Positions 27,560 to 37,298 of a stretch of 64,000 nucleotides of DNA are shown here, piece by piece. The notes beneath the pieces were generated by a model that saw nothing but the letters and a program-made list of their open reading frames with translations, was not told the origin of the DNA and searched no databases. The position numbers were made by a program, and so were the translations under genes. How positions within the stretch are numbered: the stretch's first letter is position 1; each line of letters starts with the position of its first letter. Origin of the DNA: Closterium sp. NIES-65 (lineage: Eukaryota; Streptophyta; Zygnematophyceae; Desmidiales; Closteriaceae); contig CANXME010002580.1 in assembly GCA_948144175.1 (NCBI GenBank), positions 119,655 to 183,654 of the forward strand, in the 5' to 3' direction.

Positions 27560-28584
27560 CTCCTGTCTCACGAGACTCTCTTGTGGCACCACCGGCTTGG
27601 CCACCCCTCCTTGCCTCGTCTTCAGGGCATGGCTTCCCGTGTCCTTGTCTCTGGTCTCCCCCGGTCTCTCCCTCCCCTTCCTTCGGGGCCAGGACCTTCC
27701 TGTGTCCCTTGTGTCGAGGGGCGGCTCCGGGCTGCCCCTCACTCCTCCCAGTTTCCCCCGACAGAGGCTCCTCTGCAGACGCTTCACATGGACGTGTGGG
27801 GCCCGGCCCGCGTTCGTAGACAGGGTCACGAGCGCTACTTCCTGCTGGTGGTTGACGACTACTCGCGTTACACCACAGTCTTCCCCTTGCACAGCAAGGG
27901 TGATGTCACTGAGGTGTTGATCGACTGGATCCGCGCGGCTCGTCTCCAACTCAGGAGGAGCTTCGGCTCGGACTTTCCTGTTCTGCGTCTGCACTCTGAC
28001 CGAGGCGAAGAGTTCTCCTCTGGCCTTCTGCGAGCCTACTGTCGTGCACGAGGCATCCGCCAGACCTTCACGCTTCCGGACTCTCCACAGCAAAATGGGA
28101 TTGCTGAGCGCCGCATTGGCATGGTCATGGACGTCGCTCGTACGTCCATGATGCATGCGGCTGCCCCCCATTTTCTGTGGCCGTTTGCGTTTCGGTACGC
28201 GGCGCATCAGCTCAACCTTCACCCCAGGGTCTCCCGGCCGGAGACCTCCCCAGCTCTGCTGTGGACGGGGAAGGTCGGGGATGCGTCTGCGTTCCGTGTC
28301 TGGGGATCTCGGGCGTTTGTCCGTAACCTGTCTGCGGACAAGCTGTTCCTCGTGCTGCTCCCTGTGTCTTCCTAGGCTTCCCCCTTGACGCCCCAGGGTG
28401 GCAGTTCTACCACCCCTCCTCTCGTCGTGTTCTGTCCTCCCAGGACGTCACGTTCGACGAGTCCGTCCCCTTCTACCGCCTCTTTCCCTACCGCACTCCT
28501 TCCCTCCCGCCGCCGCTGCACTTCCTTGTACCAGGTCCCCCCCCGGTAGACCCCCTCCCCACTCAGGGTCCTGCCCCTTCAGGT
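27560..28584 (+). pseudogene. pol: R7 GAG-pre-integrase and integrase
   Basis: The open frame 27581-28375 reads WHHRLGHPSLPRL...CVPCVEG (zinc site), LHMDVWGPARVRRQGHERYF (Asp), VLRLHSDRGEEFSSGLLRAY (Asp), SPQQNGIAERRIGMVMDVAR (Glu) and WGSRAFVRNLSADKL. All three catalytic residues are present. A one-base loss near 28350 and a TAG at 28373-28375 interrupt it. The C-terminal end (FYHPSSRRVLSSQDVTFDES) continues in another frame to the linker. Confidence 0.87.
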
Positions 28585-29442
28585 GTGTCCCAGGTCGATG
28601 CATTCGAGCCGGTCGAGGTTGCTGGTGACTCAGGTACTGCTGGGGGTGCTGAGCCTGGGGGTGCTGAGTCTGGGGGTGCTGAGTCTGGGGGTGCTGAGCC
28701 TGGGGGTGCTGCCTCTGGGGGTGCTGAGCCTGGGGGTGCTGACTCTGAGGGTGCTGCGCGCGTGGGTGCTGAGCCTGGGGGTGCTGCGTCTGGAGCTGCT
28801 GAGCCTGGAGGTGTGGAGCCTGCGGCCACTGGACCTCCCCTTGTGGCGTCTGACGGTACTAGGCCTGGAGGTTCTCCGGGTGTTTCGTCTCGGCGGGAGC
28901 CACTCTCTCCACAGGAGCTGCGTGAGTGGTTTGCTCGCCGCTGGAGGCGTACTGCTGGAGCTGGCGCTTCTTCAGCCACTGAGGGTGCTGGTGCCGCCGG
29001 TCCCGGAGCTGCTGGGCCTGAGGGTCCGCCTGGAGCTGGAGCTGCTGAGGGTGTTGGTTCTGAGACTACTACTGTACGTCCTGGTGGTGGTCGTGCTGCG
29101 GGTACTGCTAGCGCTACTGGAGGTCGTGCCGCTGGAGGTGCTGTTGGCGCTGGTGCTGCCGGAGGTGCTGAGGGTGCTGGTACTGTCCCTGCTGTGTCTG
29201 GTGCCGCCGCGCGGCCTCGGCCGTACTTCGTTCCGCTCCTTCAGCAGGTTCTTGGTCTTCCTCCTCTCTTAGAGGGTCCACCGCCTGTCCAGTCGCAGTC
29301 ACAGTTACCGCCGGCCTCCCCACTGCCTTCTCCGTCTCCGTACACTGGTCCTACTGGTGGTCTTGCTGAGCGTCGTGAGCCTGCGTCTCGTCCTGCGTCG
29401 CCTGTTCGTGCTACTCGCACTAGTGGTCGCAGTTCGCGTTAG
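28585..29442 (+). CDS. R7 integrase-RT linker (285 codons open)
   Basis: PGGAESGGAE-type repeats encoded by GGGGGTGCTGAG(T/C)CT 15-bp units (28620-28830), then SSRREPLSPQELREWFARRW (about 28890-28945), a Gly/Ala-rich stretch, RPRPYFVPLLQQVLGLPP and a Pro/Ser part ending TRTSGRSSR and a TAG at 29440-29442. RT follows in the same frame after this stop. The repeat part varies in length between elements and its role is unknown. Confidence 0.8.
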   Translation: MSQVDAFEPVEVAGDSGTAGGAEPGGAESGGAESGGAEPGGAASGGAEPGGADSEGAARVGAEPGGAASGAAEPGGVEPAATGPPLVASDGTRPGGSPGVSSRREPLSPQELREWFARRWRRTAGAGASSATEGAGAAGPGAAGPEGPPGAGAAEGVGSETTTVRPGGGRAAGTASATGGRAAGGAVGAGAAGGAEGAGTVPAVSGAAARPRPYFVPLLQQVLGLPPLLEGPPPVQSQSQLPPASPLPSPSPYTGPTGGLAERREPASRPASPVRATRTSGRSSR

Positions 29443-29472
29443 CGTCCTTCTCCTGTCCCTGGCACGCACCAA

Positions 29473-31458
29473 ATGTCTCTGCGTCCGTCCACTGCTCCTC
29501 TGCGTGCCCCTTTGCCCTCTCCTCCTGAGTCCTCTCTTCTTGCCCTTGCCAACCCGGAGTCGGACTCTCTTCGTGCTGCAAGTCCTACTGTCACGCGTCT
29601 CCTTGCTACTGTTGTCACTGACCCCTCCTTTGAGTCCACTGCTACGTCTGCTCTTGTTGCTGAGCTCGTCGACTTCGCTGCTCGCTGTCGTCTAGACTAT
29701 GCTGCTAGTCTTGTTGCTGAGTCTGCGTCTGTCTGTCCTCCGTCCGTCGGGGGTGAGTGTGCTCTAGGCACGGACGTCCTTGAGGACAGGCAGGAGGAGT
29801 TTCAGTGCCTGGCTGCTACTTCACCTCATCTCGCGTCTGTACTGCTTGCCCCTGAGGGAGACCCGGATGCACTAGACATCCCGACTCCGCGCTCTTACGC
29901 GGAGGCCGTAGAGGGTCCCTACTCCTCTCAGTGGCAGGCAGCTATGGATGCAGAGATGGCTTCCTGGAAGTCCACAGGCACCTACGTTGACGAGGTTCCC
30001 CCTCCTGGGGCGAACATTGTCAGTGGGATGTGGATCTTCAGGGTGAAGCGGCCGCCGGGCTCTCCGCCTGTCTTCAAGGCGCGGTACGTGGCTCGTGGCT
30101 TCAGTCAGCGGCAGGGAGTTGACTACTTTCAGACCTTCTCTCCCACCCCGAAGATGACCACTCTTCGGGTGCTGCTGCACATAGCCGCTCAGCGCGACTA
30201 CGAGCTCCACTCTCTTGACTTCAGCACTGCTTTCTTGCAGGGTAGCCTACACGAGGAGATCTGGCTGCGCCGTCCACCTGGCTTCACTGGGACTTTCCCT
30301 CCTGGCACCCAGTGGAGCCTCCGACGGCCAGACTACGGTCTTCGCCAGGCACCACGTGAGTGGCACGACACACTGAGGACTACGCTTGCGGCTCTTGGGT
30401 TTGCTCCCTCTACTGCTGACCCGTCGTTGTTTCTGCGCACCGACACTTCTTTGCCGCCGTTCTACATCCTCGTGTACGTCGACGACTTGGTCTTTGCCAC
30501 AGCGGACACTGCTGGACTTGCCCACGTGAAGTCCGAGCTGCAGAAGAGACACACGTGCACAGACCTGGGTGAACTGCGCAGCTACCTTGGCTTGCAGATC
30601 ACTCGGGACAGAGCACGCCGCACCATTACCTTGACTCAGTCACACATGGTGCAGCAGGTCCTTCAGTGCTTCGGCTTCACGTACTCCTCGCCTCAGACCA
30701 CTCCTCTGTCTACTCGCCACTCGCTCTCAGCTCTGCCTTCGGATGAGTCCGTAGAGTCGAGTGGCCCGTACCCAGAGCTTGTTGGCTGCCTCATGTACCT
30801 GATGACCTGCACACGACCTGACCTTGCATACCCTCTTAGCATCTTGGCACGCTATGTTGCTCCTGGGAGACACCGACCAGAGCACATGGCTGCAGCGAAG
30901 AGGGTGTTGCGCTACTTGTGCAGTACGTCGGGCATGGGGCTAGTGCTTGGAGGGCGGAGTCCAGTGGTCCTCACTGGGCACGCGGACGCTTCTTGGGCAG
31001 ACGACCAGGCTACGCAGCGGTCGTCGCAGGGTTACACCTTCAGCCTTGGTTACGGCTCTGTTTCGTGGCGGGCTACTCGCTCGTCTTCTGTTCTCGGCTC
31101 CAGTTGTGAGGCTGAGATCTACGCCGGGGCCATGGCTGCTCAGGAGCTTCGCTGGCTCACCTACCTGCTGACTGACCTTGGAGAGCCGCCTCGTTCTCCT
31201 CCAGTCCTGTACGTAGACAACAAGGCCATGCTGGCCTTGTGTCGAGAGCAGCGCCTGGAGCACAGAACGAAGCACATTGCTCTCCGCTACTTTCTTGCTC
31301 GTGAGCTGCAGCAGCGTGGTCAGTTGCGACTTGCGTACGTGGCCTCTGAGGCCAACACTGCTGATGTTTTCACCAAGGCACTTCCGCCTTGTGATCATCA
31401 GCGTTTCTGTACTCAGCTGGGACTTGTCCTAGTCTTGCCTCACTTGCTCACTTCTTGA
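29473..31458 (+). CDS. pol: R7 reverse transcriptase-RNase H, intact 661 codons
   Basis: The longest intact enzyme frame in the window. Residues 1-130 are the linker end (MSLRPSTAPL to CPPSVGGECALGTDVLEDRQ). RT (RVT_2 type) follows with IPTPRSYAEAV, GMWIFRVKRPPG, FKARYVARGFSQRQG and LDFSTAFLQGS, and catalytic YVDD at about 335-338. Then LGLQITRDRARRTITLTQSH leads to MTCTRPDLAYPLSILARYVA. RNase H has ADASWADDQATQRSSQGY (Asp about 505), SSCEAEIYAGAMAAQEL (Glu about 546), YVDNKAM (Asp about 582), HRTKHIALRYFLAREL and ANTADVFTKALPPCDHQRF. It would copy element RNA into cDNA inside the particle. The first Met is only a convenient boundary, since the protein is normally cut from a polyprotein. Confidence 0.93.
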   Translation: MSLRPSTAPLRAPLPSPPESSLLALANPESDSLRAASPTVTRLLATVVTDPSFESTATSALVAELVDFAARCRLDYAASLVAESASVCPPSVGGECALGTDVLEDRQEEFQCLAATSPHLASVLLAPEGDPDALDIPTPRSYAEAVEGPYSSQWQAAMDAEMASWKSTGTYVDEVPPPGANIVSGMWIFRVKRPPGSPPVFKARYVARGFSQRQGVDYFQTFSPTPKMTTLRVLLHIAAQRDYELHSLDFSTAFLQGSLHEEIWLRRPPGFTGTFPPGTQWSLRRPDYGLRQAPREWHDTLRTTLAALGFAPSTADPSLFLRTDTSLPPFYILVYVDDLVFATADTAGLAHVKSELQKRHTCTDLGELRSYLGLQITRDRARRTITLTQSHMVQQVLQCFGFTYSSPQTTPLSTRHSLSALPSDESVESSGPYPELVGCLMYLMTCTRPDLAYPLSILARYVAPGRHRPEHMAAAKRVLRYLCSTSGMGLVLGGRSPVVLTGHADASWADDQATQRSSQGYTFSLGYGSVSWRATRSSSVLGSSCEAEIYAGAMAAQELRWLTYLLTDLGEPPRSPPVLYVDNKAMLALCREQRLEHRTKHIALRYFLARELQQRGQLRLAYVASEANTADVFTKALPPCDHQRFCTQLGLVLVLPHLLTS

Positions 31459-31670
31459 CCTTACTTGTACTCTTGCATATATATATGCCTGCTCTTGCTT
31501 GTTTAGACTTATATATATATGTCTCCTCCTGCATGTGAACTGGCCTTGTGGCCTTGACCTTGTGCTCAGACTGTGTGGTGACATTGTGATCCACCCTGAG
31601 CTTGCTTTGCTCTGCTTTGCTTGACTGGTCTTGTGACCCCTTGTTCTCCCCCACTTTGCCTATGGGGGTG
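31459..31670 (+). other. R7 3' UTR with polypurine tract
   Basis: TATATATATGCC and TATATATATATG tracts, the conserved TGTGAACTGGCCTTGTGG and GTGTGGTGACATTGTGATCC block, and CTATGGGGGTG at 31660-31670 next to the LTR. Confidence 0.88.
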
Positions 31671-31801
31671 TGTCAGAACATTATAGCTTATGCTTTTGTG
31701 TAGGCTATAGTGGGGTATCCCATAGGGGGTACAACCCAATTAGGGTTAGTACTTGTACCCACTTCGCTCATAGTTCATTCATCCTCGTTCTCATTTTCAC
31801 A
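31671..31801 (+). repeat. R7 3' LTR (131 bp)
   Basis: One difference from the 5' LTR; followed by CCCTA. Confidence 0.95.
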
Positions 31802-31806
31802 CCCTA

Positions 31807-32388
31807 CCCGTGTTGGAGTAGGCTAGAGCTCGCTCTGATCTTTATTTTGGTATTCTTATATTAAATCTCCATGCTTAGAGAGAGTTACGCATTCAGGTTC
31901 ATTTTAGGTTGATTTCGTAGTTTTTAGTACAAACCGAACACACCCTAGGTTCAATTAGGGTTTCCAACCCTCTCTCTTTTGTACCTCGACATTTCTCTTC
32001 CTATTTCAACCTTTTCGACCCTACCTAACTCTCTCGCCATCCATGGCTCCTCTCATCTTAACAACCCGCGCTTCCCGTGCGCCTGCCTTGTTAGCGCGCT
32101 GTCGCGCTATCTGCTTGCCTGCCTTCTTGCCTGTCTGCCTGCCTGCCGCGCCTGCCCTGCCCGCGCTGCTCCTGCTGCTACTGCTGCAACTTCTGTTACT
32201 GCTGCTAGGCTGCTACTGCTGCTAATATTGCTACTGCTCCTACTACTGCTACTACTGCTACTGGCGGTGGCCAGATGCAGCTCCACTGACGTCCGCGCGA
32301 GTCACTCACACCCCAGCAGCTATGTGAGTGGTACGCTAGTTGGGGTTGTGGCGATAGCCGTCGTGGCTGTCGCCCTGGAGCTGGTCAG
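31807..32388 (+). other. R5 region between leader and Gag zinc knuckle
   Basis: The R5 leader end (CCTGCCCTA then CCCGTG) continues here. About 230 bp (31807-32040) are AT-richer and unlike the other leaders, with AATTAGGGTTTCC and C/T-rich stretches. Then comes a Cys/Leu-coding CTGCCTGC and CTGCTACTGCTG stretch (32090-32270), also seen in R11. No UBN2-like Gag N-terminus is found. At 32274-32336 a first copy of the CTCACACCCCAGCAGCT...GAGTGGTACGCT module appears; the second is at 32407-32476. Confidence 0.6.
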
Positions 32389-33335
32389 TTGGGAGCGTCT
32401 GGCAGTGGCCAGCTGCAGCTGCAGCGGCGTCCGCGCAAGACACTTACGCCCCAGCAGCTTCATGAGTGGTACGCTCTGAGTAGAGGGGCTCGGAGTACCA
32501 TTCGCTGCCCGTACGTCATTCGCACATGTGATCTGGCTGGTCAGGCTTGCGGGACGCTTGGTCACACACAGTCCCACTGCTTTGCCCATCTGAGCGACGC
32601 CTGGCGTATCAAGTTTGGCAACGAGGCTGAGCTCCCCACCTGGCTGGAGCTGCTTAGGCAGAGGGTAGACATCTTTGCTCTTGACTATGATGCGATTCTC
32701 ACTGCCATATATGCATTGCCTACCAGTGCTGACGGTGCCTGTTACCTGTGCGTACTGCTTGACCTAGGTATAGAGCCTGCTGCTCTAGTTGCTGGTGAGG
32801 CTACTGCTCTAGGTGCTAGTGCGTCTCCTGCTCTAGGTGCTAGTGAGGCTGCTGCTCTAGGTGCTAGTGAGTCTACTGCTCAAGGTGCTGGTGAGTTTGC
32901 TCTCTCTGGTACTGCACCTGCTGAGGCCTTGTACACCTTCACACTTGACTCAGGTGCTTCCCGCTCCTTCTTTCGCGACAGCACCACCCTCACGCCGCTC
33001 AGTCGGCCGGTTGCACTCTCCCTGGCAGACCCCTCTGGGGGTCCAGTCCTTGTGCACTCCTCCACGGTCCTGCCATGTCCGGCGGTCCCGTCTGGCTCCC
33101 TGTCTGGTCTTCACCTCCCCTCATTCTCTACGAACTTGGTGAGTGGTGCTGACCTCCAGGACCAGTGGGTTGACCCGTTCACTCCTGGAGGTCAGCGCTT
33201 GACCCACTGTACGTGCTCCTTGACGGGCCGGCACCTGGCCATGTTTGCCCGTGCGCCTGGCTCGAGTCTGTACACACTGACTACTGTGTCCCCTCAGGTC
33301 GCTGCGTCTGCGTCTGCGTCAGGTCAGCTAGCGGC
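32389..33335 (+). pseudogene. gag: R5 Gag C-terminus and protease
   Basis: LTPQQLHEWYALSRGARS precedes zinc knuckle C-X13-C-X4-H-X4-C (CPYVIRTCD...CGTLGHTQSHC). Then come DAWRIKFGNEAELPTWLELL, RVDIFALDYDAILTAIYALP and CYLCVLLDLGIE, a degenerate GASEAAALGASES repeat, and protease TFTLDSGASRSFFRDSTTL (DSG about 32947). Frame breaks near 33335. This Gag type (ELLRQRVDIFALDYDAILT) is shared with R10 and R11 and differs from that of R2, R3 and R7. Confidence 0.82.
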
Positions 33336-34307
33336 CCCTGCTCGTGTCGCGCTTTGTCGCACCAGACCCTCCATTGGCACCATTGTCTTGGTCACCCCTC
33401 GGTGCAGCGCTTTCGTAGCATGCACCGCTGTGTCCTTGTCTCTGGTCTTCCCAGGGTTCTCCCTCCCCTCCCACCCTCGCCTGCTCCTCCCTGTCTTCCC
33501 TATGCCGAGGGGCGGCAGCGCGCCGCTCCTCACTCCTCGTTTCCCCTGACGACTGCTCCCCTGCAGACCTTGCATATGGACGTGTGGGGCCCAGCCCACG
33601 TTAGTGGGCAGGACCGCGAGTGGTACTTCCTGCTGGTTGTTGATGACTACTCGCGTTACACCACGGTCTTCCGCTTGCGCACCAAGGGTGAGGTCCCTGA
33701 TGTTTTGATCCCTTGGATCCGCGATGGGACGGAGTTTCCCGTCTTGCGTCTGCACATTGACAGAGGTGGGGAGTTTTCCTCCGACCTTCTGCAGAGCTTT
33801 TGTCGTGGGGAGGGCATTCGCCAGACGTTCATGCTTCCAGCCTCTCCACAGCAGAATGGGGTTGCTCTGCGCTGCATTGGCTTTGTCATGGAGGTCGCTC
33901 GTACCTCCATGGTCCATGCGGCTGCCCCCCATTTTCTGTGGCCGTTTGCGGTCCACTACGCCGCGCATCAGCTCAACCTCTGGCCTCGTGTCTCCTTGCC
34001 GGAGACCTCGCCCACACTGCGGTGGACGGGGGAGGTTGGCGATGCGTCGGTGTTCCGGGTCTGGGGTTCTCGTGCCTCTGTCCGCGATACCACCGCGGAC
34101 AAGCTCTCCTCCCGCGCTGTTCCTTGTGTCTTCCTTGGCTTTGTCCCGGACGCGCCTGGTTGGCAGTTTTACCACCCCGCCTCGCGCCGTGTCTTCCCCT
34201 CTCAGGACGTCACGTTCGACGAGCCGGTTTCCTTTTACCGTCTCTTCCCCTACCGCAATGCCCCTCTCCCCCCCCCGCCGCTCTTCTTCGCTCCAGGTGC
34301 TCCCTAG
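33336..34307 (+). pseudogene. pol: R5 GAG-pre-integrase and integrase with lost catalytic Glu
   Basis: WHHCLGHPSVQRF...CLPYAEG (one zinc Cys changed to Tyr), LHMDVWGPAHVSGQ (Asp), VLRLHIDRGGEFSSDLLQSF (Asp), then SPQQNGVALRCIGF where the others read GIAERRIG: the catalytic Glu is Leu. A stretch of about 12 residues before EFPVLRLH is deleted. The C-terminus through SQDVTFDEPVSFYRLFPYR is intact to the stop at 34305-34307. Not active as it stands. Confidence 0.85.
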
Positions 34308-35088
34308 GTAGACCCCCTCCCCGCTCCCGGTCCTGCTCCTTCAGGTGATCAAGTAGACCCTCCTCCCTTCACTGTGCCGGTTAAGGTCACTGGTGACTCA
34401 GTTCTTGCTGAGGGTGATCCTGCTCGGGGTGCTGCTTCTGGGTGTGCTGAGCCTGGGGGTGCGGAGCTTGGGGGTGCTGAGCCTGGGGGTGCGGAGCCTG
34501 GAGGTGCTGACCCTGGGCGTGAGGAGTCTGGGGGTGCTGAGCCTAAGGGTACGACTCTGGGGGTGCTGCACCTGGGGGCGCTGAGGCGTCTTGTGAGTAG
34601 TCTCGCTGGAGCGGCCGTCTCCGTAGTCGCTCCGCTTGTGCCTCGCCGCTGCACTCTCGTCGTCGTCTTCCTCTCTCTCCACAGCAGCTGCGTGAGTGGT
34701 ACGTTAGCCGTCAGGGTCAAGTTGCTAGAGCTTGGGGCCCTACTGCGGGAGGTGCTAGTGTTGGAGGCACTGGAGCTGGCGCTGTCCCTCTCTCCCTGCA
34801 GCAGCTACGTAAGTGGTACGTTAGCCGTCAGGGTCGCGCTGCTGGCACTAGGGGCCCTGCTGTGGGAGGCGCGGGAGCTGGTGACTCTGCTATTGGAGTT
34901 GTTTCTACCGGAGTTCTTGGAGAAGCTGGTGCCCGAGGTGCTAGTACTGGAGGATTTAGAGGTGCTAGGACTAGAGGTACTGCTGGACCTGGAGGTGTTG
35001 CTGTCGACTCTGAGGTTGGGGGCCCTGGAGCTGGAGGTGCCGGTTCTGGGGGTGCTACTACTAGTAGCGCTGGAGCTGGAGGTTCTGG
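34308..35088 (+). pseudogene. R5 linker, 5' part
   Basis: GGTGCTGAGCCTGGGGGTGC-type units (34440-34560). The SPQQLREWYVSRQG module occurs twice (near 34678 and 34794), about 115 bp apart, followed by Gly/Ala-rich code that is cut at 35088 by R8. It is the clearest case of the Gag-like module in a linker. Confidence 0.78.
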
Positions 35089-35196
35089 TGTCAAACGCAT
35101 ATGCTATAGTCTGTGTAAGCTGTAGTGGGGTAGACAATATGGAATACAATATTTCTAGGTTTTCCTACTTGTACCCACCTCTTTCCTAGTTCATTC
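35089..35196 (+). repeat. R8 5' LTR, left part
   Basis: TGTCAAACGCATATGCTATAG, core GTGTAAGCTGTAGTGGGG, TTTCTAGGTTTTCC and CTACTTGTACCC. It breaks at CATTC, the R9 target, and its last 18 bp lie at 42504-42521 (ATTCCTCATTTCTTCACA). Confidence 0.85.
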
Positions 35197-35320
35197 TATT
35201 AGAGAATGAATGATTGAATTGAAAGAGAAGTGAGTACAAGTACCTAAACCTAGAATTGTGTACCCCCTAAAGGCTAACCCGCTGTAGCCTGAACAACTAC
35301 AACATATATAATGTTTGACA
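35197..35320 (-). repeat. R9 3' LTR (124 bp)
   Basis: The minus strand reads TGTCAAACATTATATATGTTG..., core GGCTACAGCGGGTTAGCC, TCTAGGTTTAGG and ACTTGTACTC. The terminal TGTTATAG (plus strand) of the other copy is TATTAGAG here. Confidence 0.9.
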
Positions 35321-35553
35321 CACCCCCATAGGCGAAGTGGGGGAGAGCAAGGGGTCACAAGATCAGTCAAAGCAAAGCGAGGCAAAACAAGCTCATGGTG
35401 GATCTCAAGGATACCACACAAATTCTGAGCACAAGCAAGCGGTCACAAGACCAGTTAACATGCAGTTTGATAATATGTCAAGAGATACAGTGATCACAAC
35501 CTAACAAATGTAAGCATGCAGGTATATATATAGAGATTACAATACAAGTAGAA
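35321..35553 (-). other. R9 3' UTR with polypurine tract
   Basis: Minus-strand CTATGGGGGTG lies at 35321-35331, next to the LTR. The conserved GACTGATCTTGTGACCCC and GATCCACCATGAGC block follows, then AT-rich TATATATA before the RNase H stop. Confidence 0.85.
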
Positions 35554-37298
35554 TCAAGAAGTGAGCAAGTGAGGGAAAGTAGGCACAAGGCCTAGAACAG
35601 TACAGAAACGCTGATGGTCACAGGGCTGAAGCGCCTTGGTGAACACATCAGCAGTGTTGGCCCGAGTGGCCACGTAACGCAGACGAAGCTGACCAGGCTG
35701 CTGCAGCTCTCGAGCAAGAAAGTACCGCAGTGCGAGATGCTTCGTTCTGTGCTCCAGTCTGTGCTCCTCACACAAGGCAATAGTAGCCTTGTTGTCGACG
35801 TACAGTACTGGAGGAGAACTAGGCCGCTCTCCCAGGTCGATCAGCAGGTAGGTGAGCCAGCGTAACTCCTGTGCAGCCATGGCTGTGGCGTAGATCTCAG
35901 CCTCACAACTGGAGCTGAGAACAGAAGAAGAACGAGTAGAACACCAAGAAACTGAACCAGAGCCAAGGCTCAAGGTGTAACCCTGAGACGACCGCTGAGT
36001 AGCCTGGTCGTCAGCCCAAGAAGCGTCTAAGTTCCCAGTGAGTACAACTCGGTCTCGTCCTCCAAGCACTAGCCCCATGCCCAACGTACTGCACAGGTAG
36101 CGCAACACCCTCTTAGCAGCATCCATGTGCTCCTTCCGGTGACGGCCAGGAGCTACATAGCGTGCAAGGATGCTAAAAGAGTATGTAAGGTCAGGTCGAG
36201 TGCAGGTCATCACGTACATGAGGCAACCCACAAGCTCTGGATACGGGCCACTCGGCTCTACGGACTCATCTGAAGGCAGAGCTGAGAGCGAGTGACCTGT
36301 AGGGAGAGAAGTGGACTAAGGCGAGAAGTACGTGAAGCCGAAGCGCTGAAGGATCTGCTGCACCATGCGTGACTGAGTAAAGGTGATGGTGCGCCGTGCT
36401 CTGTCCCGGGTGATCCGCAAGCCAAGATAGCTTGTCAGTTCACCCAGGTCTGTGCACGTGTGTCTCTTCTGTAGCTCGGACTTCACGTGGGCGAATGCCA
36501 TAGTGTCAGCAGTGGCAAAGACCAAGTCGTCGACGTACACGAGGATGTAGAATGGCGGCAGCGAAGTGTCGGTGCGTAGAAACAGCGACAGGTCAGCAGT
36601 AGAGGGAGCAAACCCAAGAGCCGCAAGTGTAGTCCTCAGTGTGTCGTGCCACTCACGCGCTGCCTGTCGGAGACCGTAGACTGGCCGCCAGAGGCTCCAC
36701 TGGGTATCAGGGGGGAACGACCCAGTGAAGCCAGGTGGGCGGCGCAGCCAGATCTCCTCGTGCAGGCTGCCCTGTAGGAAAGCTGTGCTGAAGTCAAGAG
36801 AGTGGAGCTCGTAGCCACGCTGAGCGGCGACGTGCAGCAGAACCCAAAGAGTGGTCATGTTCGGGGTCGGGGAGAAGGTCTGGAAGAAGTCCACTCCCTC
36901 TCGCTGACTGAAGCCTCGTGCAACGTAACGCGCCTTGAAGACAGGAGGAGAACCCGGCGGCCGCTTCACCCTGAAAATCCACATACCACTGACGATGTTC
37001 GCCCTAGGTGGGGGAACCTCGTCAACGTAGGTACCTGTGGACTTCCAGGAAGCCATCTATGCGTCTATGGCTGACTGCCATTGAGAGGAGTAGGGACTCT
37101 CGATCGCCTTAGCGTACGATCGAGGAGTCGGGATGTCTTGTGCATTCGGATCTCCCTCACGGGCAACTAGCATGGACACGAGATGAGGTAAAACAGCGGC
37201 GAAGCACTCAAACTCCTCCTGCCTGTCCTCAAGAACGTCCGTGCCAAGAGCACACTCACCCCCGACGGACGGAGGACAAACAGATTCAGACTCAACAA
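35554..37298 (-). pseudogene. pol: R9 reverse transcriptase and RNase H, two stops
   Basis: RT is open from 37056 down to a TAG at 36316-36318 with GMWIFRVKRPPG, FKARYVARGFSQREG, LDFSTAFLQGS and catalytic YVDD (about 36530). The same frame continues to 35554 as MTCTRPDLTYSFSILARYVA, DASWADDQATQRSSQGY, SSCEAEIYATAMAAQEL, YVDNKATIAL and ANTADVFTKALQPCDHQRF. A second TAG stands just before MASWKS (37057-37059). Catalytic residues look intact; two point mutations block it. Confidence 0.9.

Larger units (their letters stand above)
24481..31801 (+). mobile_element. R7: nearly intact Ty1/copia retrotransposon (7.3 kb)
   Basis: The 131-bp LTRs (24481-24611, 31671-31801) differ at one base. Target duplication CCCTA is perfect (24476-24480, 31802-31806). 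All parts are present in order: primer site, leader, gag, protease, GAG-pre-integrase, integrase, linker, RT, RNase H, 3' UTR. Yet gag to RT are separated by about three frameshifts and two stop codons, so this copy is young but not clearly able to move by itself. It sits in the leader of R5. Confidence 0.95.
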
